A DNA stretch of 64,000 bases from an uncultured Porphyromonadaceae bacterium (GCA_949285425.1 CASEAJ010000047.1:52328-116327), one strand, 5' to 3'. Counted from the first letter of the stretch, positions 47,084 to 56,004 are shown. The notes: generated by a model from the letters alone, not told the origin. Translations and numbers: made by a program.

Positions 47084-47530
47084 ATGAAAAAAATCAATTT
47101 TGAAATAAACGGCTCGAAATACGAAGTGAACGTAAAGAAGGTCGAAGGCGACGTGGCAAAACTGGAGGTTAACGGCACGCCTTACTCTGTAAAGATACAG
47201 CAGGAAATAAAAACAACCAAGACTCCTATTCTGGTACGCAGCCAGGTGTCCAACGCCGATTCATCGCAGGTGGCGGGAGAAAAGATGACTCCGGTTGCGG
47301 CGGTGAAGAAGCCGAGCTCGAAAACAATCAAATCGCCCCTTCCTGGAAATGTGTTTAAAATACTGATCAAAGAGGGAGAAAACTTTAAAGAAGGCGATAC
47401 GTTGATGGTGCTCGAGTCCATGAAGATGGAAAACAACATATTGGCCGAAACCAATGGTACGATAGTGAAAGTGAACGTATCGGCGGGTCAGGCTGTGTTG
47501 CAAGATGATGTTTTGTTTGAAATAGAATAA
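47084..47530 (+). CDS. mmdC: Biotin carboxyl carrier subunit
   Basis: 148 residues. N-terminal region (KKINFEINGSKYEVNVKKVE), flexible Pro/Ser/Thr linker (about 65-80), and a C-terminal biotinyl domain with PLPGNVFKILIKEGE and VLESMKMENN, the biotin-acceptor lysine in the standard MKM motif. Carries CO2 from MmdA to the membrane pump. Starts on the base after the preceding stop. Confidence 0.93.
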   Translation: MKKINFEINGSKYEVNVKKVEGDVAKLEVNGTPYSVKIQQEIKTTKTPILVRSQVSNADSSQVAGEKMTPVAAVKKPSSKTIKSPLPGNVFKILIKEGENFKEGDTLMVLESMKMENNILAETNGTIVKVNVSAGQAVLQDDVLFEIE

Positions 47531-47542
47531 TCCTGCCTCCCT

Positions 47543-48820
47543 ATGAAACAGAGATTAAGTAAAACAACAATCATGCTCTTTCTGTTGCTCATGATCTTCC
47601 CCATTCAGATGATGGCACAGGAAGTGGCTGCCGAGGAACATTCTATCATGGATAGTTTGGTTTCGTTCTGGCAGAGTACGGGGTTTGCCAATTTCCATTG
47701 GACAAACCTGTTGATGATAGTCATTGGCGTTATCTTCATTTTGTTGGGTATAGTGAAACACTGGGAACCGCTTTTGCTCGTTCCCATAGGTTTCGGGATA
47801 TTGATAGGGAACATTCCTTTCAAGGAAGGTTTCGGCATCGGCATTTATGAAACCGGTTCCGTGTACAACATATTGTACGGCGGTGTGATTTCCGGCTGGT
47901 ATCCTCCGTTGATATTCCTGGGTATCGGAGCCATGACCGACTTCTCATCATTGATTTCGAATCCGAAATTGATGTTGCTCGGAGCAGCGGCACAATTGGG
48001 TATATTCGCTACATTCATCGGAGCGTATGCGCTTGGATTTACACCGGCCGAAGCCGGAGCGATAGGTATCATTGGCGGTGCCGATGGACCGACGGCCATT
48101 TTCCTTTCATCCAAGTTGGCTCCTCACTTGATTGGAGCGATTGCCATAGCCGCATATTCGTACATGGCATTGGTGCCGCTCATTCAGCCTCCGATCATGC
48201 GTTTGCTCACTACGAAGAAAGAACGTATGATACGTATGAAACCTCCCCGTCAGGTTTCGAAGACTGAAAAGATAGTGTTCCCTATAGTAGGTATGTTGCT
48301 GACAACTTTCATTGCTCCCAGCGCATTGCCTTTGTTGGGTATGCTTTTCTTCGGAAACTTGCTGAAGGAATCGGGTGTGACCGAACGTCTGGCCGATACG
48401 GCCCGCTATGCCCTGATGAATGTGATTACCATTTTGCTGGGTGTGACGGTCGGTGCTTCTACGCAGGCTGTTCGCTGGATGGAAGATCCTGCCACCGGTG
48501 AGTTGGTGAACAAAGGTTTCTTGAGTGCCGATTCGGTGCTGATATTTGCATTGGGTGCCTTGTCGTTCTGTGTGGCGACAGCCGGCGGAGTGCTTTTTGC
48601 CAAATTCATGAATCTTTTCTTGAAAGATGATAACAAGATTAATCCGTTGATTGGTGCGGCCGGTGTGTCGGCAGTGCCCGATTCGGCTCGTGTGGCACAA
48701 GAGCAGGGCTTGAAGGCCGACAAAAACAACCACTTGCTCATGCATGCTATGGCTCCGAACGTGTCGGGAGTTATCGGCTCGGCTGTTGCAGCCGGTATTT
48801 TGCTGAGTATATTGAGCTAG
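47543..48820 (+). CDS. mmdB: Sodium-pumping decarboxylase beta subunit
   Basis: 425 residues. An N-terminal signal-like helix (MLFLLLMIFPIQMMA) precedes the OadB/GcdB core with about nine membrane helices. The sodium/carboxybiotin segment IIGGADGPTAIFLSSKLAPH and the C-terminal motif LIGAAGVSAVPDSARVAQEQ are intact. Couples decarboxylation of carboxybiotin to sodium export. Last gene of the operon, with a strong terminator 48 bases on. Confidence 0.95.
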   Translation: MKQRLSKTTIMLFLLLMIFPIQMMAQEVAAEEHSIMDSLVSFWQSTGFANFHWTNLLMIVIGVIFILLGIVKHWEPLLLVPIGFGILIGNIPFKEGFGIGIYETGSVYNILYGGVISGWYPPLIFLGIGAMTDFSSLISNPKLMLLGAAAQLGIFATFIGAYALGFTPAEAGAIGIIGGADGPTAIFLSSKLAPHLIGAIAIAAYSYMALVPLIQPPIMRLLTTKKERMIRMKPPRQVSKTEKIVFPIVGMLLTTFIAPSALPLLGMLFFGNLLKESGVTERLADTARYALMNVITILLGVTVGASTQAVRWMEDPATGELVNKGFLSADSVLIFALGALSFCVATAGGVLFAKFMNLFLKDDNKINPLIGAAGVSAVPDSARVAQEQGLKADKNNHLLMHAMAPNVSGVIGSAVAAGILLSILS

Positions 48821-48867
48821 CTTCTTAACATTCCGTATCCATGTGTTTGGATATCGGGTCTTTTCTG

Positions 48868-48906
48868 AAACCCGGCTGTTGTTTTTTTACAACGGCCGGG
48901 TTTTGC
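48868..48906 (+). terminator. Terminator of the decarboxylase operon
   Basis: AAACCCGGCTGTTGT, T-rich loop, ACAACGGCCGGGTTTT: about 14-bp stem and U-rich end. Confidence 0.85.
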
Positions 48907-48907
48907 T

Positions 48908-49094
48908 TTCATGACGAGGGGCTTGCTGTTCCGTCAGGAAACAAAAACCGGCAAAAAGAGAAGGTATTTGTAAAGGAGGGTTTTATAAATCACGTAAAAG
49001 CCAACCTGTAAAGTGTAAAAATGTTATGGCGGGGGATTTGTAGAACCTGCCTAAGCAGAAGCAGGGCCTGGACGTCCTGATGTGATTTGGGTTT
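48908..49094. mobile_element. Remnant of the 198-bp element, with nested repeat
   Basis: The left part (TTTCATGACGAGGGGCTTG, AAAACCGGCAAAAAGAGAA) and right end (CGTCCTGATG, GATTTGGGTT) align with 51167-51364. Between them, 48979-49047 is a GGTTTTATAAAT...ATTTGTAGAACC inverted repeat related to 31165-31202. The right end supplies the -33 TTTG of the hydrogenase-like gene. Confidence 0.6.
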
Positions 49095-49117
49095 AACCGA
49101 AAAAATATTTACCTTTG
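49086..49117 (+). promoter_or_regulatory. Promoter of the hydrogenase-like gene
   Basis: TTTG (49086-49089), 20 bases, TACCTTTG (49110-49117): very good consensus. Excludes the in-frame upstream start at 49087. Confidence 0.75.
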
Positions 49118-49167
49118 CGCTCCCCAAAACAAAATTAATAATCACACTTAAAACCGTATTTTTTTTC

Positions 49168-50592
49168 ATGGCTTTTGTAAACAATGCACTTATCATTCGT
49201 CGTGAATTGATGTCGAATCTTATTACGTTGTACAAAGAAGGTCGTCTGTTAGATGAAATAGACCGTATACCCATCAAGATGTCTCCTCGTAACAATACCC
49301 CTCGCGGTCGTTGCTGTATCTATAAGGAGCGTGCTGTGTTGAAATACAAAATGCTTCCGTTGTTGGGCTACAGCATATCGGATGAAGAAGATGAACTGAT
49401 ACCTCTTTCGAAATATGCGGAAGATGCCTTGAACCGTACGGAATTGAACAAGAACATATTGACGGTGGTCGATGAAGCGTGTACGGCTTGCGTGAAAACG
49501 AATTATGTGGTGACAAATCTTTGCCGGGGCTGTGTGGGGCGTCCGTGTTATATGAATTGCCCGAAAGGTACCATTAGTTTCCAGCCAAACGGGCAGGCGC
49601 ATATTGACCATAACAAATGTGTGAATTGCGGCATTTGCAAGCAGGCGTGTCCGTATCACTCTATTGTGTATATTCCTGTGCCTTGCGAAGAAGCTTGTCC
49701 GGTAAAGGCCATACAGAAAGATGAGAACGGCATTGAGCATATAGACGAATCGAAATGTATTTATTGCGGTAAATGCATCAATGCCTGTCCGTTCGGTTCT
49801 ATTTTTGAAGTGTCACAGGTGTTTGACATTCTGTCGGCATTGTCAAGAGGCGAGAAGCTGGTTGCTATTTTGGCTCCTTCTATCCAATCGCAGTACGAGA
49901 ATACGATAAATGATATTCATGAAGCTGTGAAAAGAATAGGTTTTGCCGACAGTATAGAGGTTGCTTATGGTGCGATGGAAACAACACGTCGTGAAGGGTT
50001 GGAATTGCAGGAAAAACTGGAATCGGGACAGCCTTTCATGACGACTTCGTGTTGTCCGTCGTATGTGGAATTGGTTCGGAAGCATATGCCTGAAATGAAA
50101 TCTTTCGTGTCATCAACAGGTTCTCCTATGTATTATACGGCCGAAATGGTAAAAGAACAGTATCCGGATGCGAAGATTGTTTTTGTCGGTCCTTGTGTAG
50201 GCAAGCGTAAGGAAGTGGCCGATAACGAGAACGTGGACTATGTGATGACTTTTGAAGAACTGGATGCTGTTTTTGATGGCATGTCCATTGAGTTGTCGCC
50301 GGCCAAGGAAGAAAAGGAAACCGCACCCATGCCGGGACGTGGATTTGCCCGTGCCGGCGGAGTGATTTCGGCCATAGCCCAGTGTTATCCGCAATTGGGA
50401 ATGAAGCCATTGCAGGTTTCCAATATAGACAAGAAAAACATTGGACTTTTGCGTGCTTATGCCAAAGGGAAGGCCCCCGGCAATTTTATAGAAGTCATGG
50501 CTTGTGAGGGTGGTTGCATTTCGGGTCCTTCAGCACGATTGGGCTATGTGCAATCGCAGAAGATATTTAAAAAGGCAATGGGCGAGAACTAA
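49168..50592 (+). CDS. [FeFe]-hydrogenase-like iron-sulfur protein (group B type)
   Basis: 474 residues from ATG 49168 (MAFVNNALIIRREL). N-terminal Cys-rich region (CTACVKTNY, CRGCVGRPCYMNCP), two [4Fe-4S] ferredoxin motifs (CVNCGICKQACP, CIYCGKCINACP), then a hydrogenase domain with L1 TTSCCPSYVELVRKHMPE, L2 VGPCVGKRKEVADNENVDYV and L3 MACEGGCISGPSA, each keeping the H-cluster cysteines. Monomeric, no signal or membrane parts. Group B enzymes are linked to fermentative electron disposal; hydrogen production is likely but unproven. Own promoter and terminator. Confidence 0.87.
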   Translation: MAFVNNALIIRRELMSNLITLYKEGRLLDEIDRIPIKMSPRNNTPRGRCCIYKERAVLKYKMLPLLGYSISDEEDELIPLSKYAEDALNRTELNKNILTVVDEACTACVKTNYVVTNLCRGCVGRPCYMNCPKGTISFQPNGQAHIDHNKCVNCGICKQACPYHSIVYIPVPCEEACPVKAIQKDENGIEHIDESKCIYCGKCINACPFGSIFEVSQVFDILSALSRGEKLVAILAPSIQSQYENTINDIHEAVKRIGFADSIEVAYGAMETTRREGLELQEKLESGQPFMTTSCCPSYVELVRKHMPEMKSFVSSTGSPMYYTAEMVKEQYPDAKIVFVGPCVGKRKEVADNENVDYVMTFEELDAVFDGMSIELSPAKEEKETAPMPGRGFARAGGVISAIAQCYPQLGMKPLQVSNIDKKNIGLLRAYAKGKAPGNFIEVMACEGGCISGPSARLGYVQSQKIFKKAMGEN

Positions 50593-50617
50593 GTGTCTCG
50601 TCGGATAAAAAGAAAAT

Positions 50618-50690
50618 GGGAAACCGCGAAGGCCGCTGGGGCAGAGTTGCAAAGGCAGACAGGCTCTTCGGCCTTGGCGGTTTCTTTTTG
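50618..50690 (+). terminator. Terminator after the hydrogenase-like gene
   Basis: GAAACCGCGAAGGCC and GGCCTTGGCGGTTTC pair over about 14 bp, then TTTTT. The ybaN start follows 6 bases later. Confidence 0.75.
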
Positions 50691-50695
50691 GTGAT

Positions 50696-51058
50696 ATGAA
50701 GGTTTTCTTTATAGTCATAGGGATTGTGAGTTTGTCATTAGGCATTTTGGGGATAGTCTTGCCCGTATTGCCCACCACTCCTTTTTTATTGCTGTCGGCA
50801 GCTTTGTTTGCCCGTAGCTCTGACCGCTTGTATTGCTGGCTGATTCATCATCGGGTGTTTGGGGAGTATGTCCGCAGTTTTCGTGAAGAAAAGGCAATCC
50901 CGTTGAAAATAAAGATTATATCAGTGTCCATGTTGTGGACTGTCATGCTTGTCTCCATTTTTACCGCGGCGGAAGGCCGGTTGTGGCTTCAGTTGCTGCT
51001 TGGTGGTATTGCGGTTGCTGTCACCATCCATATATTGTCATTCAAGACAAAATTGTAA
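50696..51058 (+). CDS. YbaN family (DUF454) membrane protein
   Basis: 120 residues, three or four membrane helices. Typical sequence: GILGIVLPVLPTTPFLLLSA, ALFARSSDRLYCWLIHHRVF, FREEKAIPLKIKI. Inner membrane; function unknown in any organism, some members neighbour cell-envelope genes. Lies right after a terminator, so it probably uses read-through or an unseen promoter. Confidence 0.87.
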   Translation: MKVFFIVIGIVSLSLGILGIVLPVLPTTPFLLLSAALFARSSDRLYCWLIHHRVFGEYVRSFREEKAIPLKIKIISVSMLWTVMLVSIFTAAEGRLWLQLLLGGIAVAVTIHILSFKTKL

Positions 51059-51166
51059 TGAAGGGGCTTTCTTTTGCAGGAATCGGTGACCAATATGTTG
51101 TGTTGTTTGATAGGAACTGGCTTATAATAGGTGTTGGTTGCTAAGTTTTGCAAATTTCCTCTTTTT

Positions 51167-51364
51167 AACCCAAATCGGTCATTAGGTTTTGCCCTATTTT
51201 TAGTTTCATGCCGAGGGATTTGACGTTCCGCATCGCAGGCGCATAGCGGGCTATGTGCCAAGACACGGGGCGGCAAAGCACCGGCAGGGAACCAAAAACA
51301 GGCAAAAAGAGAAGCCCCTCACAAGTGAAACAAGAACTGAACGTCCTAATGACCGATTTGGGTT
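51167..51364. mobile_element. 198-bp element with perfect 20-bp terminal inverted repeats
   Basis: AACCCAAATCGGTCATTAGG at the left and its exact complement at the right. Inside are the palindrome GCATAGCGGGCTATG and short inverted segments (TTTCATGCCGAGGG...; GTTTTTGGTTCCC-type). Non-coding. The right terminal repeat encodes the last residues and stop of the neighbouring NUDIX gene. Confidence 0.85.
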
Positions 51365-52461
51365 GAATCCAATAATCCGGAACGTTTCAACAAACTGTAT
51401 TCCCTGATAAATTTTTTACTGAAAATGCCGGCTTGCAGGTTGGCTTCTATTTGTGGTTGTGTCCACCATTTTGATTGGGCAATGTGCAGGGGATTAGGGG
51501 TTATTTCGCCGGAATAGCTGCAAATGATGAAAACAAATACATACTGATGTTCGTAAGGGGTGTCTTCTATGTATTTTGTCAAGAGAAACAGATTGATGTC
51601 TTTTATTCCAAAAAGTTCAGAAGCGGTTTTTTTGAGGCATTCTTCTGTCCTTTCTCCGATACCGACATGGTTGTTAATGAAAGAATCCCAGCTGGGTTTG
51701 TAAAAGAAGTCGTTGGTGTCGACGGGTTTTTGCAGCAGTAGGCGTCCATCTTTTATCAGAATGCCGCGTACGACAGGATGAGTGTATTTCCTCCGGTCGG
51801 ACAAGCTGCTGAGACGCTGTATGGTTCCGATTATTTTCCCTTTTTTGTTGAGAATGGGCAGCCAGCGTTCTTTGGCAAGTTGCCGTCTGACAAATTCTAT
51901 TTTGACCACATAGAAAACAATGAGCAAGACAATGAAAACGACCGATATGAAATTGATGACTTCAAAGTCGGCTGATACCTGCCCGCTGCCTATAAAAAAG
52001 AATAGCAAGTAAGCGATGATGTATAGTGATGTCAGGACTATGAAAACATGTACAATGTTGTAAAACTCGGTAATGTTGTTACTCATGGGCACGAGTGGGG
52101 AAACCAGTTTGTCGGATAACCTGACAATTTTTTTACGGAATACGGAAAGAACTGTCAGTGAAAGGAGAAATATGGTTTTGTCAATGATTTTATTGATTGC
52201 AGTTCCGTTGAACAGTTGAGCGGTGACGCACATGAATGACACGACAACAAAGAAAATGAGCATGTGGAACATGTACCATTTGAAAAGCCCTTTGTATGCT
52301 ATGTTTACGTAGAAAGTCAGGGCTATTGTTACAATGACAGCGCACCACCAACCGGTTTCCCTTCCCCAAATATAGTTCGTTACAATGAAAGTCAGTGCAG
52401 GAAGGATTTGCAATATAGGATTGAAATATGATTCTCTTAACTGTGCCTTTAATTTTCCCAT
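51346..52461 (-). CDS. Membrane protein with C-terminal NUDIX domain
   Basis: 371 residues. Six membrane helices in residues about 15-190 (e.g. PILQILPALTFIVTNYIWG, FHMLIFFVVVSFMCVTAQLF), then a NUDIX hydrolase-like domain from about 215 (VVRGILIKDGRLLLQKPVDT, NDFFYKPSWDSFINNHVGIG, ERTEECLKKTASELFGIKD). The canonical GX5EX7REUXEEXGU box is partly degenerate (G-ERTEECLKKTASELFGI), so catalysis is uncertain. The last five residues TQIGH and the TAG stop are encoded by a repeat element's terminal repeat, so the original C-terminus was probably different. Confidence 0.8.
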   Translation of the reverse strand: MGKLKAQLRESYFNPILQILPALTFIVTNYIWGRETGWWCAVIVTIALTFYVNIAYKGLFKWYMFHMLIFFVVVSFMCVTAQLFNGTAINKIIDKTIFLLSLTVLSVFRKKIVRLSDKLVSPLVPMSNNITEFYNIVHVFIVLTSLYIIAYLLFFFIGSGQVSADFEVINFISVVFIVLLIVFYVVKIEFVRRQLAKERWLPILNKKGKIIGTIQRLSSLSDRRKYTHPVVRGILIKDGRLLLQKPVDTNDFFYKPSWDSFINNHVGIGERTEECLKKTASELFGIKDINLFLLTKYIEDTPYEHQYVFVFIICSYSGEITPNPLHIAQSKWWTQPQIEANLQAGIFSKKFIREYSLLKRSGLLDSTQIGH

Positions 52462-52618
52462 GTCGAACGTTGCTATTCATTGTTATACAACAAACAAAGG
52501 GGCCGATTGTTTTGTGTAGAGGTATAAAAAATAGGATACACAGATGGAAACGCTTGTCGTGGAGCAGGAAAGACATGCGATTACGGTGTTGCCTGGGCAT
52601 TGGAGAGTAAACCATACA

Positions 52619-52678
52619 ACATGCCGGCTTACCCCGGAGACGGCGGTCAATGGACCGCTTGGGGTAGGCCGGCATGTT
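52619..52678 (-). terminator. Large nested hairpin after ribE
   Basis: AACATGCCGGC and its complement with further pairing (TACCCC/GGGGTA) enclose a second hairpin GCGGTC-AATG-GACCGC. About 60 bases downstream of the ribE stop on the minus strand. No U tract. A smaller hairpin CCGGAG...CTCCGG lies at 52691-52710. Confidence 0.55.
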
Positions 52679-52736
52679 GGTGACAGAAAAACCGGAGCGT
52701 TTGGACTCCGGAAACAGGGGAGTCTCGTTTGGAATC

Positions 52737-53342
52737 TTATTGTTCGTGGTTCATCATGCGGCTGATGTATTTGCCAATGATGTCAAACTCGATGTTTACC
52801 AACGTTCCTTCTTCTATTTGGTGAAAATTGGTATGCTCGTGGGTGTAGGGGATAATGGCGACTTGAAAGCTGTTGTCGGTCGGGTTGCATACGGTGAGGC
52901 TCACCCCATTGACGGTGACCGATCCCTTGTCTACGGTGAGATAGCCGCGTCGTGCCATTTCCGGGTCATATTTGTATTCGAACGTGTACCGCCAGCTTCC
53001 GTCTTCTTCTTCCACACGGGTACATACGGCAGTTTGGTCCACGTGTCCTTGCACGATGTGTCCGTCCAGTCGTCCGTTCATCAGCATGCTGCGTTCCAGG
53101 TTCACTTTGCTTCCTATTTTCAGGGCGCCGAGATTGGTGCGGTCAAGCGTTTCCTGAATGGCGGTGACGGTGTAGGTATTCTCGTCTTTCCTGACTACCG
53201 TGAGGCACACCCCGTTATGGGCAATGCTTTGGTCTATACTCAATTCGTTTACAAACGAGCAGGCCATGGTGATGTGGAGATTTTCCTGCTCTTTTTCCAG
53301 TGCGACAACTTGTGCCGCTTCTTCTACAATTCCAGAAAACAT
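52737..53342 (-). CDS. ribE: Riboflavin synthase, alpha chain
   Basis: Dismutates two 6,7-dimethyl-8-ribityllumazines to riboflavin. 201 residues from ATG 53342 (MFSGIVEEAAQVV; the frame opens five codons earlier at TTG). Two similar lumazine-binding barrels: NGVCLTVV, NLERSM and GRLDGHIVQGHVD in the first; VNGVSLTV, NIEFDIIGKY in the second. No FMN riboswitch upstream. Lies 36 bases downstream of relA/spoT on the same strand. Confidence 0.96.
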   Translation of the reverse strand: MFSGIVEEAAQVVALEKEQENLHITMACSFVNELSIDQSIAHNGVCLTVVRKDENTYTVTAIQETLDRTNLGALKIGSKVNLERSMLMNGRLDGHIVQGHVDQTAVCTRVEEEDGSWRYTFEYKYDPEMARRGYLTVDKGSVTVNGVSLTVCNPTDNSFQVAIIPYTHEHTNFHQIEEGTLVNIEFDIIGKYISRMMNHEQ

Positions 53343-53378
53343 AATATCAATTGACAATTAATAATTAACAATAAGCGG

Positions 53379-55553
53379 TCAGACTCTCGATACGTTCTTC
53401 ACACCCTTTATCAGTTTTATCTTTTTGCAGATGGCCTCAAGGGCTTTGGTGTCGTTGACCATGATGGTTATGTTGCCTTGAAACAATCCTGCATTTGAGT
53501 CGATGGATATGGAGCGTAGCAGTATATCTTTTTCTTTGGATATCAGCGAGGTGATGTTTGCCACAATGCCGATATCATCATGTCCCACAATGCGCAGCGT
53601 GATGGGGTAGAGCGAACCGGCCGACTTGCCGCTCCAGCGCGCTTTGATGATGCGGTAGCCGAAGCGTGAAATCATTTGTGGAGCGTTGGGGCAATCTTTG
53701 CGGTGAATTTTGATACCTCCATTGATGGATATGAAGCCGAACACCTCGTCACCGTAAATGGGGTTACAGCATTTGGCCAATTTGAAATCAACGTTTTTCA
53801 AGTCCTGCCCGATGATGAGCACATCTTCTTTCGCATCTACAAATTCAGGCTCTTTGGCGGTGAAGAGTTCTGCACTTTTCGCTTCCTGTTCCGTGTTTTG
53901 GTCGCGCTTGTCGATGGCCACGTAAGCATCGCGCACGGTGTGAATATCAAGTTTGCCGCTTGCTACATCCTGATACAGGTCGCTCACGGTTTTGTATCCT
54001 AATTTTTTGGCCATGCGGGACAGGTTCCCGTCGTCCAGTTCTATTTTCCAGTTTTTGAAGCGGCGTATAATTGTTTCGCGGCCTATTTCCGCATCTTTGT
54101 ATTCTACCTCTTTCAATGCCTGCCGTATTTTGGTTTTGGCCTTGGAGGTGGATACGATTTGGAGCCACGATGGATTGGGCTTTTGTGTGGGTGATGTGAG
54201 TATTTCTACTTGGTCACCGTTGTTCAGTTCATGTTTTATCGGCACATTACGCCCGTTGACTTTGGCTCCTACGCATTTGCAGCCCAATTCGGAATGTATG
54301 GAAAAGGCAAAGTCGAGTACCGTGGCTCCTTTTGGAAGCTTGTGCAGGTCACCGTTGGGGGTGAATACGAATACTTCCTTGTCATACAGGTTCAGTTTGA
54401 ACTCGTCCATGAAGTCAATGGCGTTCAGTTCCGGATTTTCAAGTATTTCACGAATGCTTTTCAGCCATTCATCCATACCTGTTTCACTTTTTATGCCTTT
54501 GTACTTCCAGTGGGCAGCCAGTCCTTTTTCTGCCACTTCGTCCATGCGGGCGGTGCGTATCTGCACTTCTACCCATTTCCCCTCGGGACCAATTACGGTA
54601 GTGTGCAGGCTTTCGTATCCGTTCGACTTGGGTATTGAAATCCAGTCTCTCAGCCGTTTCGGGTTGGGCTGATACATGTCTGTCACTATGGAATAGGCTT
54701 GCCAGCATACGGCTTTTTCCCGTTCCAGCGGTACGTTGAATATGATGCGGATAGCAAACAGGTCGTATATGTTTTCAAACGGTGTATTCTGTTTTTTTAT
54801 TTTCGAGTAAATGGAATGAATGGACTTGGTGCGCCCCTTGATTTCAAAATCGGCTCCAATGACTTTCAGTTTTTCTTTCAAAGGTGCAATGAACTCGGCA
54901 ATGTATTTGTCGCGCGACCGTTTGGTTTCGTTCAGTTTGTGGGCTATCTCCTTGTATATTTCGCGGTTGGTGTATTTGAGCGAAAGGTCTTCCAACTCGC
55001 TTTTAATGGCATATAGGCCCATGCGGTGGGCCAGCGGTGCGTATAGAAATGCGCATTCGCGGGCAATACCTTGGCGGGTTTCTTCATCGGCCCGGTCTAA
55101 CTGGCGCATGATGTAGAGCCGTTCGGCTACGATGATAAGAATTACCCGCACGTCTTCAGCAAAGGAAAGCAATAGTTTGCGGAAGTTTTCCGTTTCAATG
55201 GCAGCATTGTGCCGGTATAATTTTTCAACTTGTGACAGCCCGTTGATGATGGATCCCACCGATGTGTTAAACCGCTGGTCTATTTCTTCGGTTGCTATTT
55301 TTCCTTGTTCCACCAAATCATGCAGCATCACACTCAATACGGCCGGTTTGCCCAGCCCAATCTCGTCCGTTACAATTCGTACGATTTGCAGACGGTCGTT
55401 TATGGAGTCACCGGGTAGGGTAGATGGCTGCACTTGGATGCTGTCGTAATGCTGTGCAAGCAATTTGCGCAACTCTTGCCGTTCTCCCGGAGTGAGCAGA
55501 GAGCCGTGCGAACGTATCAGTTCCCTGTATGTTTGTTTGACGGTAGAGTTCAT
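53379..55553 (-). CDS. RelA/SpoT homologue, (p)ppGpp synthetase with degenerate hydrolase
   Basis: 724 residues: HD region (about 45-190), synthetase (about 230-350), TGS (about 400-460, VFVFTPNGDLHKLPKGATVL), helical/zinc-finger region and ACT (C-terminal 75). Synthetase parts look intact: GRTKSIHSIYSKIKKQ, YDLFAIRIIF, GYESLHTTVIGPEG, VQIRTARMDEVAEKGLAAHW. In the hydrolase, HDLVEQ replaces HD-V-ED and AERLYIMRQ replaces ADRLHNMR, and the first conserved His region is missing, so hydrolysis is probably lost; it would be the RelA-type enzyme of this genome. -7 box TAAGTTTG about 30 bases upstream. Confidence 0.92.
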   Translation of the reverse strand: MNSTVKQTYRELIRSHGSLLTPGERQELRKLLAQHYDSIQVQPSTLPGDSINDRLQIVRIVTDEIGLGKPAVLSVMLHDLVEQGKIATEEIDQRFNTSVGSIINGLSQVEKLYRHNAAIETENFRKLLLSFAEDVRVILIIVAERLYIMRQLDRADEETRQGIARECAFLYAPLAHRMGLYAIKSELEDLSLKYTNREIYKEIAHKLNETKRSRDKYIAEFIAPLKEKLKVIGADFEIKGRTKSIHSIYSKIKKQNTPFENIYDLFAIRIIFNVPLEREKAVCWQAYSIVTDMYQPNPKRLRDWISIPKSNGYESLHTTVIGPEGKWVEVQIRTARMDEVAEKGLAAHWKYKGIKSETGMDEWLKSIREILENPELNAIDFMDEFKLNLYDKEVFVFTPNGDLHKLPKGATVLDFAFSIHSELGCKCVGAKVNGRNVPIKHELNNGDQVEILTSPTQKPNPSWLQIVSTSKAKTKIRQALKEVEYKDAEIGRETIIRRFKNWKIELDDGNLSRMAKKLGYKTVSDLYQDVASGKLDIHTVRDAYVAIDKRDQNTEQEAKSAELFTAKEPEFVDAKEDVLIIGQDLKNVDFKLAKCCNPIYGDEVFGFISINGGIKIHRKDCPNAPQMISRFGYRIIKARWSGKSAGSLYPITLRIVGHDDIGIVANITSLISKEKDILLRSISIDSNAGLFQGNITIMVNDTKALEAICKKIKLIKGVKNVSRV

Positions 55554-55581
55554 AGTCTTCTTTTTTAGGAAATTCCTTATG

Positions 55582-55589
55582 CAAACTTA
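55582..55589 (-). promoter_or_regulatory. -7 box TAAGTTTG for relA/spoT
   Basis: TAnnTTTG on the minus strand, 28 bases before the start. -33 not evident. Confidence 0.45.
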
Positions 55590-55685
55590 GATAAAAATCT
55601 TCGTTTTCCATACTGTAATAATGAGAAATCTTTTTGATGTAGTTCAACTTGGAGCGGAAACATTCAAGTTTTGTAACAAGGAAAA

Positions 55686-55975
55686 CGTGAGTTCTGTATA
55701 AAGGTTTCGTGCAGCCGGCGGCACGATGTTTCCTTTTTATGCTGTCAAAGTTATCGTCCCACATATGTGGGACACGTGTATCACGTATATGGGACACGTG
55801 TACCACATACGTGGGACGTTCTTTTCACCTATGTGAAAAGATAACTTTAAAGGCATAAACACATGACATCATAAAGACGGACCGATGAAATTGCCTTTTT
55901 TCCGGAACTTGTTTCAGGTCCTATGTCAGGTTTCAGGTGACTTTCCTCAACCCGCATTCACAGGAATATGTTATG
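55686..55975. mobile_element. MITE-like element M, truncated copy 2
   Basis: Left end CGTGAGTTCTGTATAAAGG; aligned with 25354-25668 through CACAGGAATATG, right end lost just before the typA promoter. Contains four 22-bp-spaced palindromic cores (55760, 55782, 55804, 55826), two more than copy 1, between the same AAAGTTATC / GATAACTTT stem. Confidence 0.8.
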
Positions 55976-56004
55976 ATGGCGAACGAAAAGTGAGTTTTTT
56001 TCAT

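Noticed and set aside
49087..49167. Longer N-terminus of the hydrogenase-like protein
   Set aside because: The excellent TTTG-N20-TACCTTTG promoter overlaps it; the ATG at 49168 fits the family.
52619..52678. FMN riboswitch for ribE
   Set aside because: The structure is downstream of ribE (minus strand), not in its leader, and lacks the conserved FMN-element segments.
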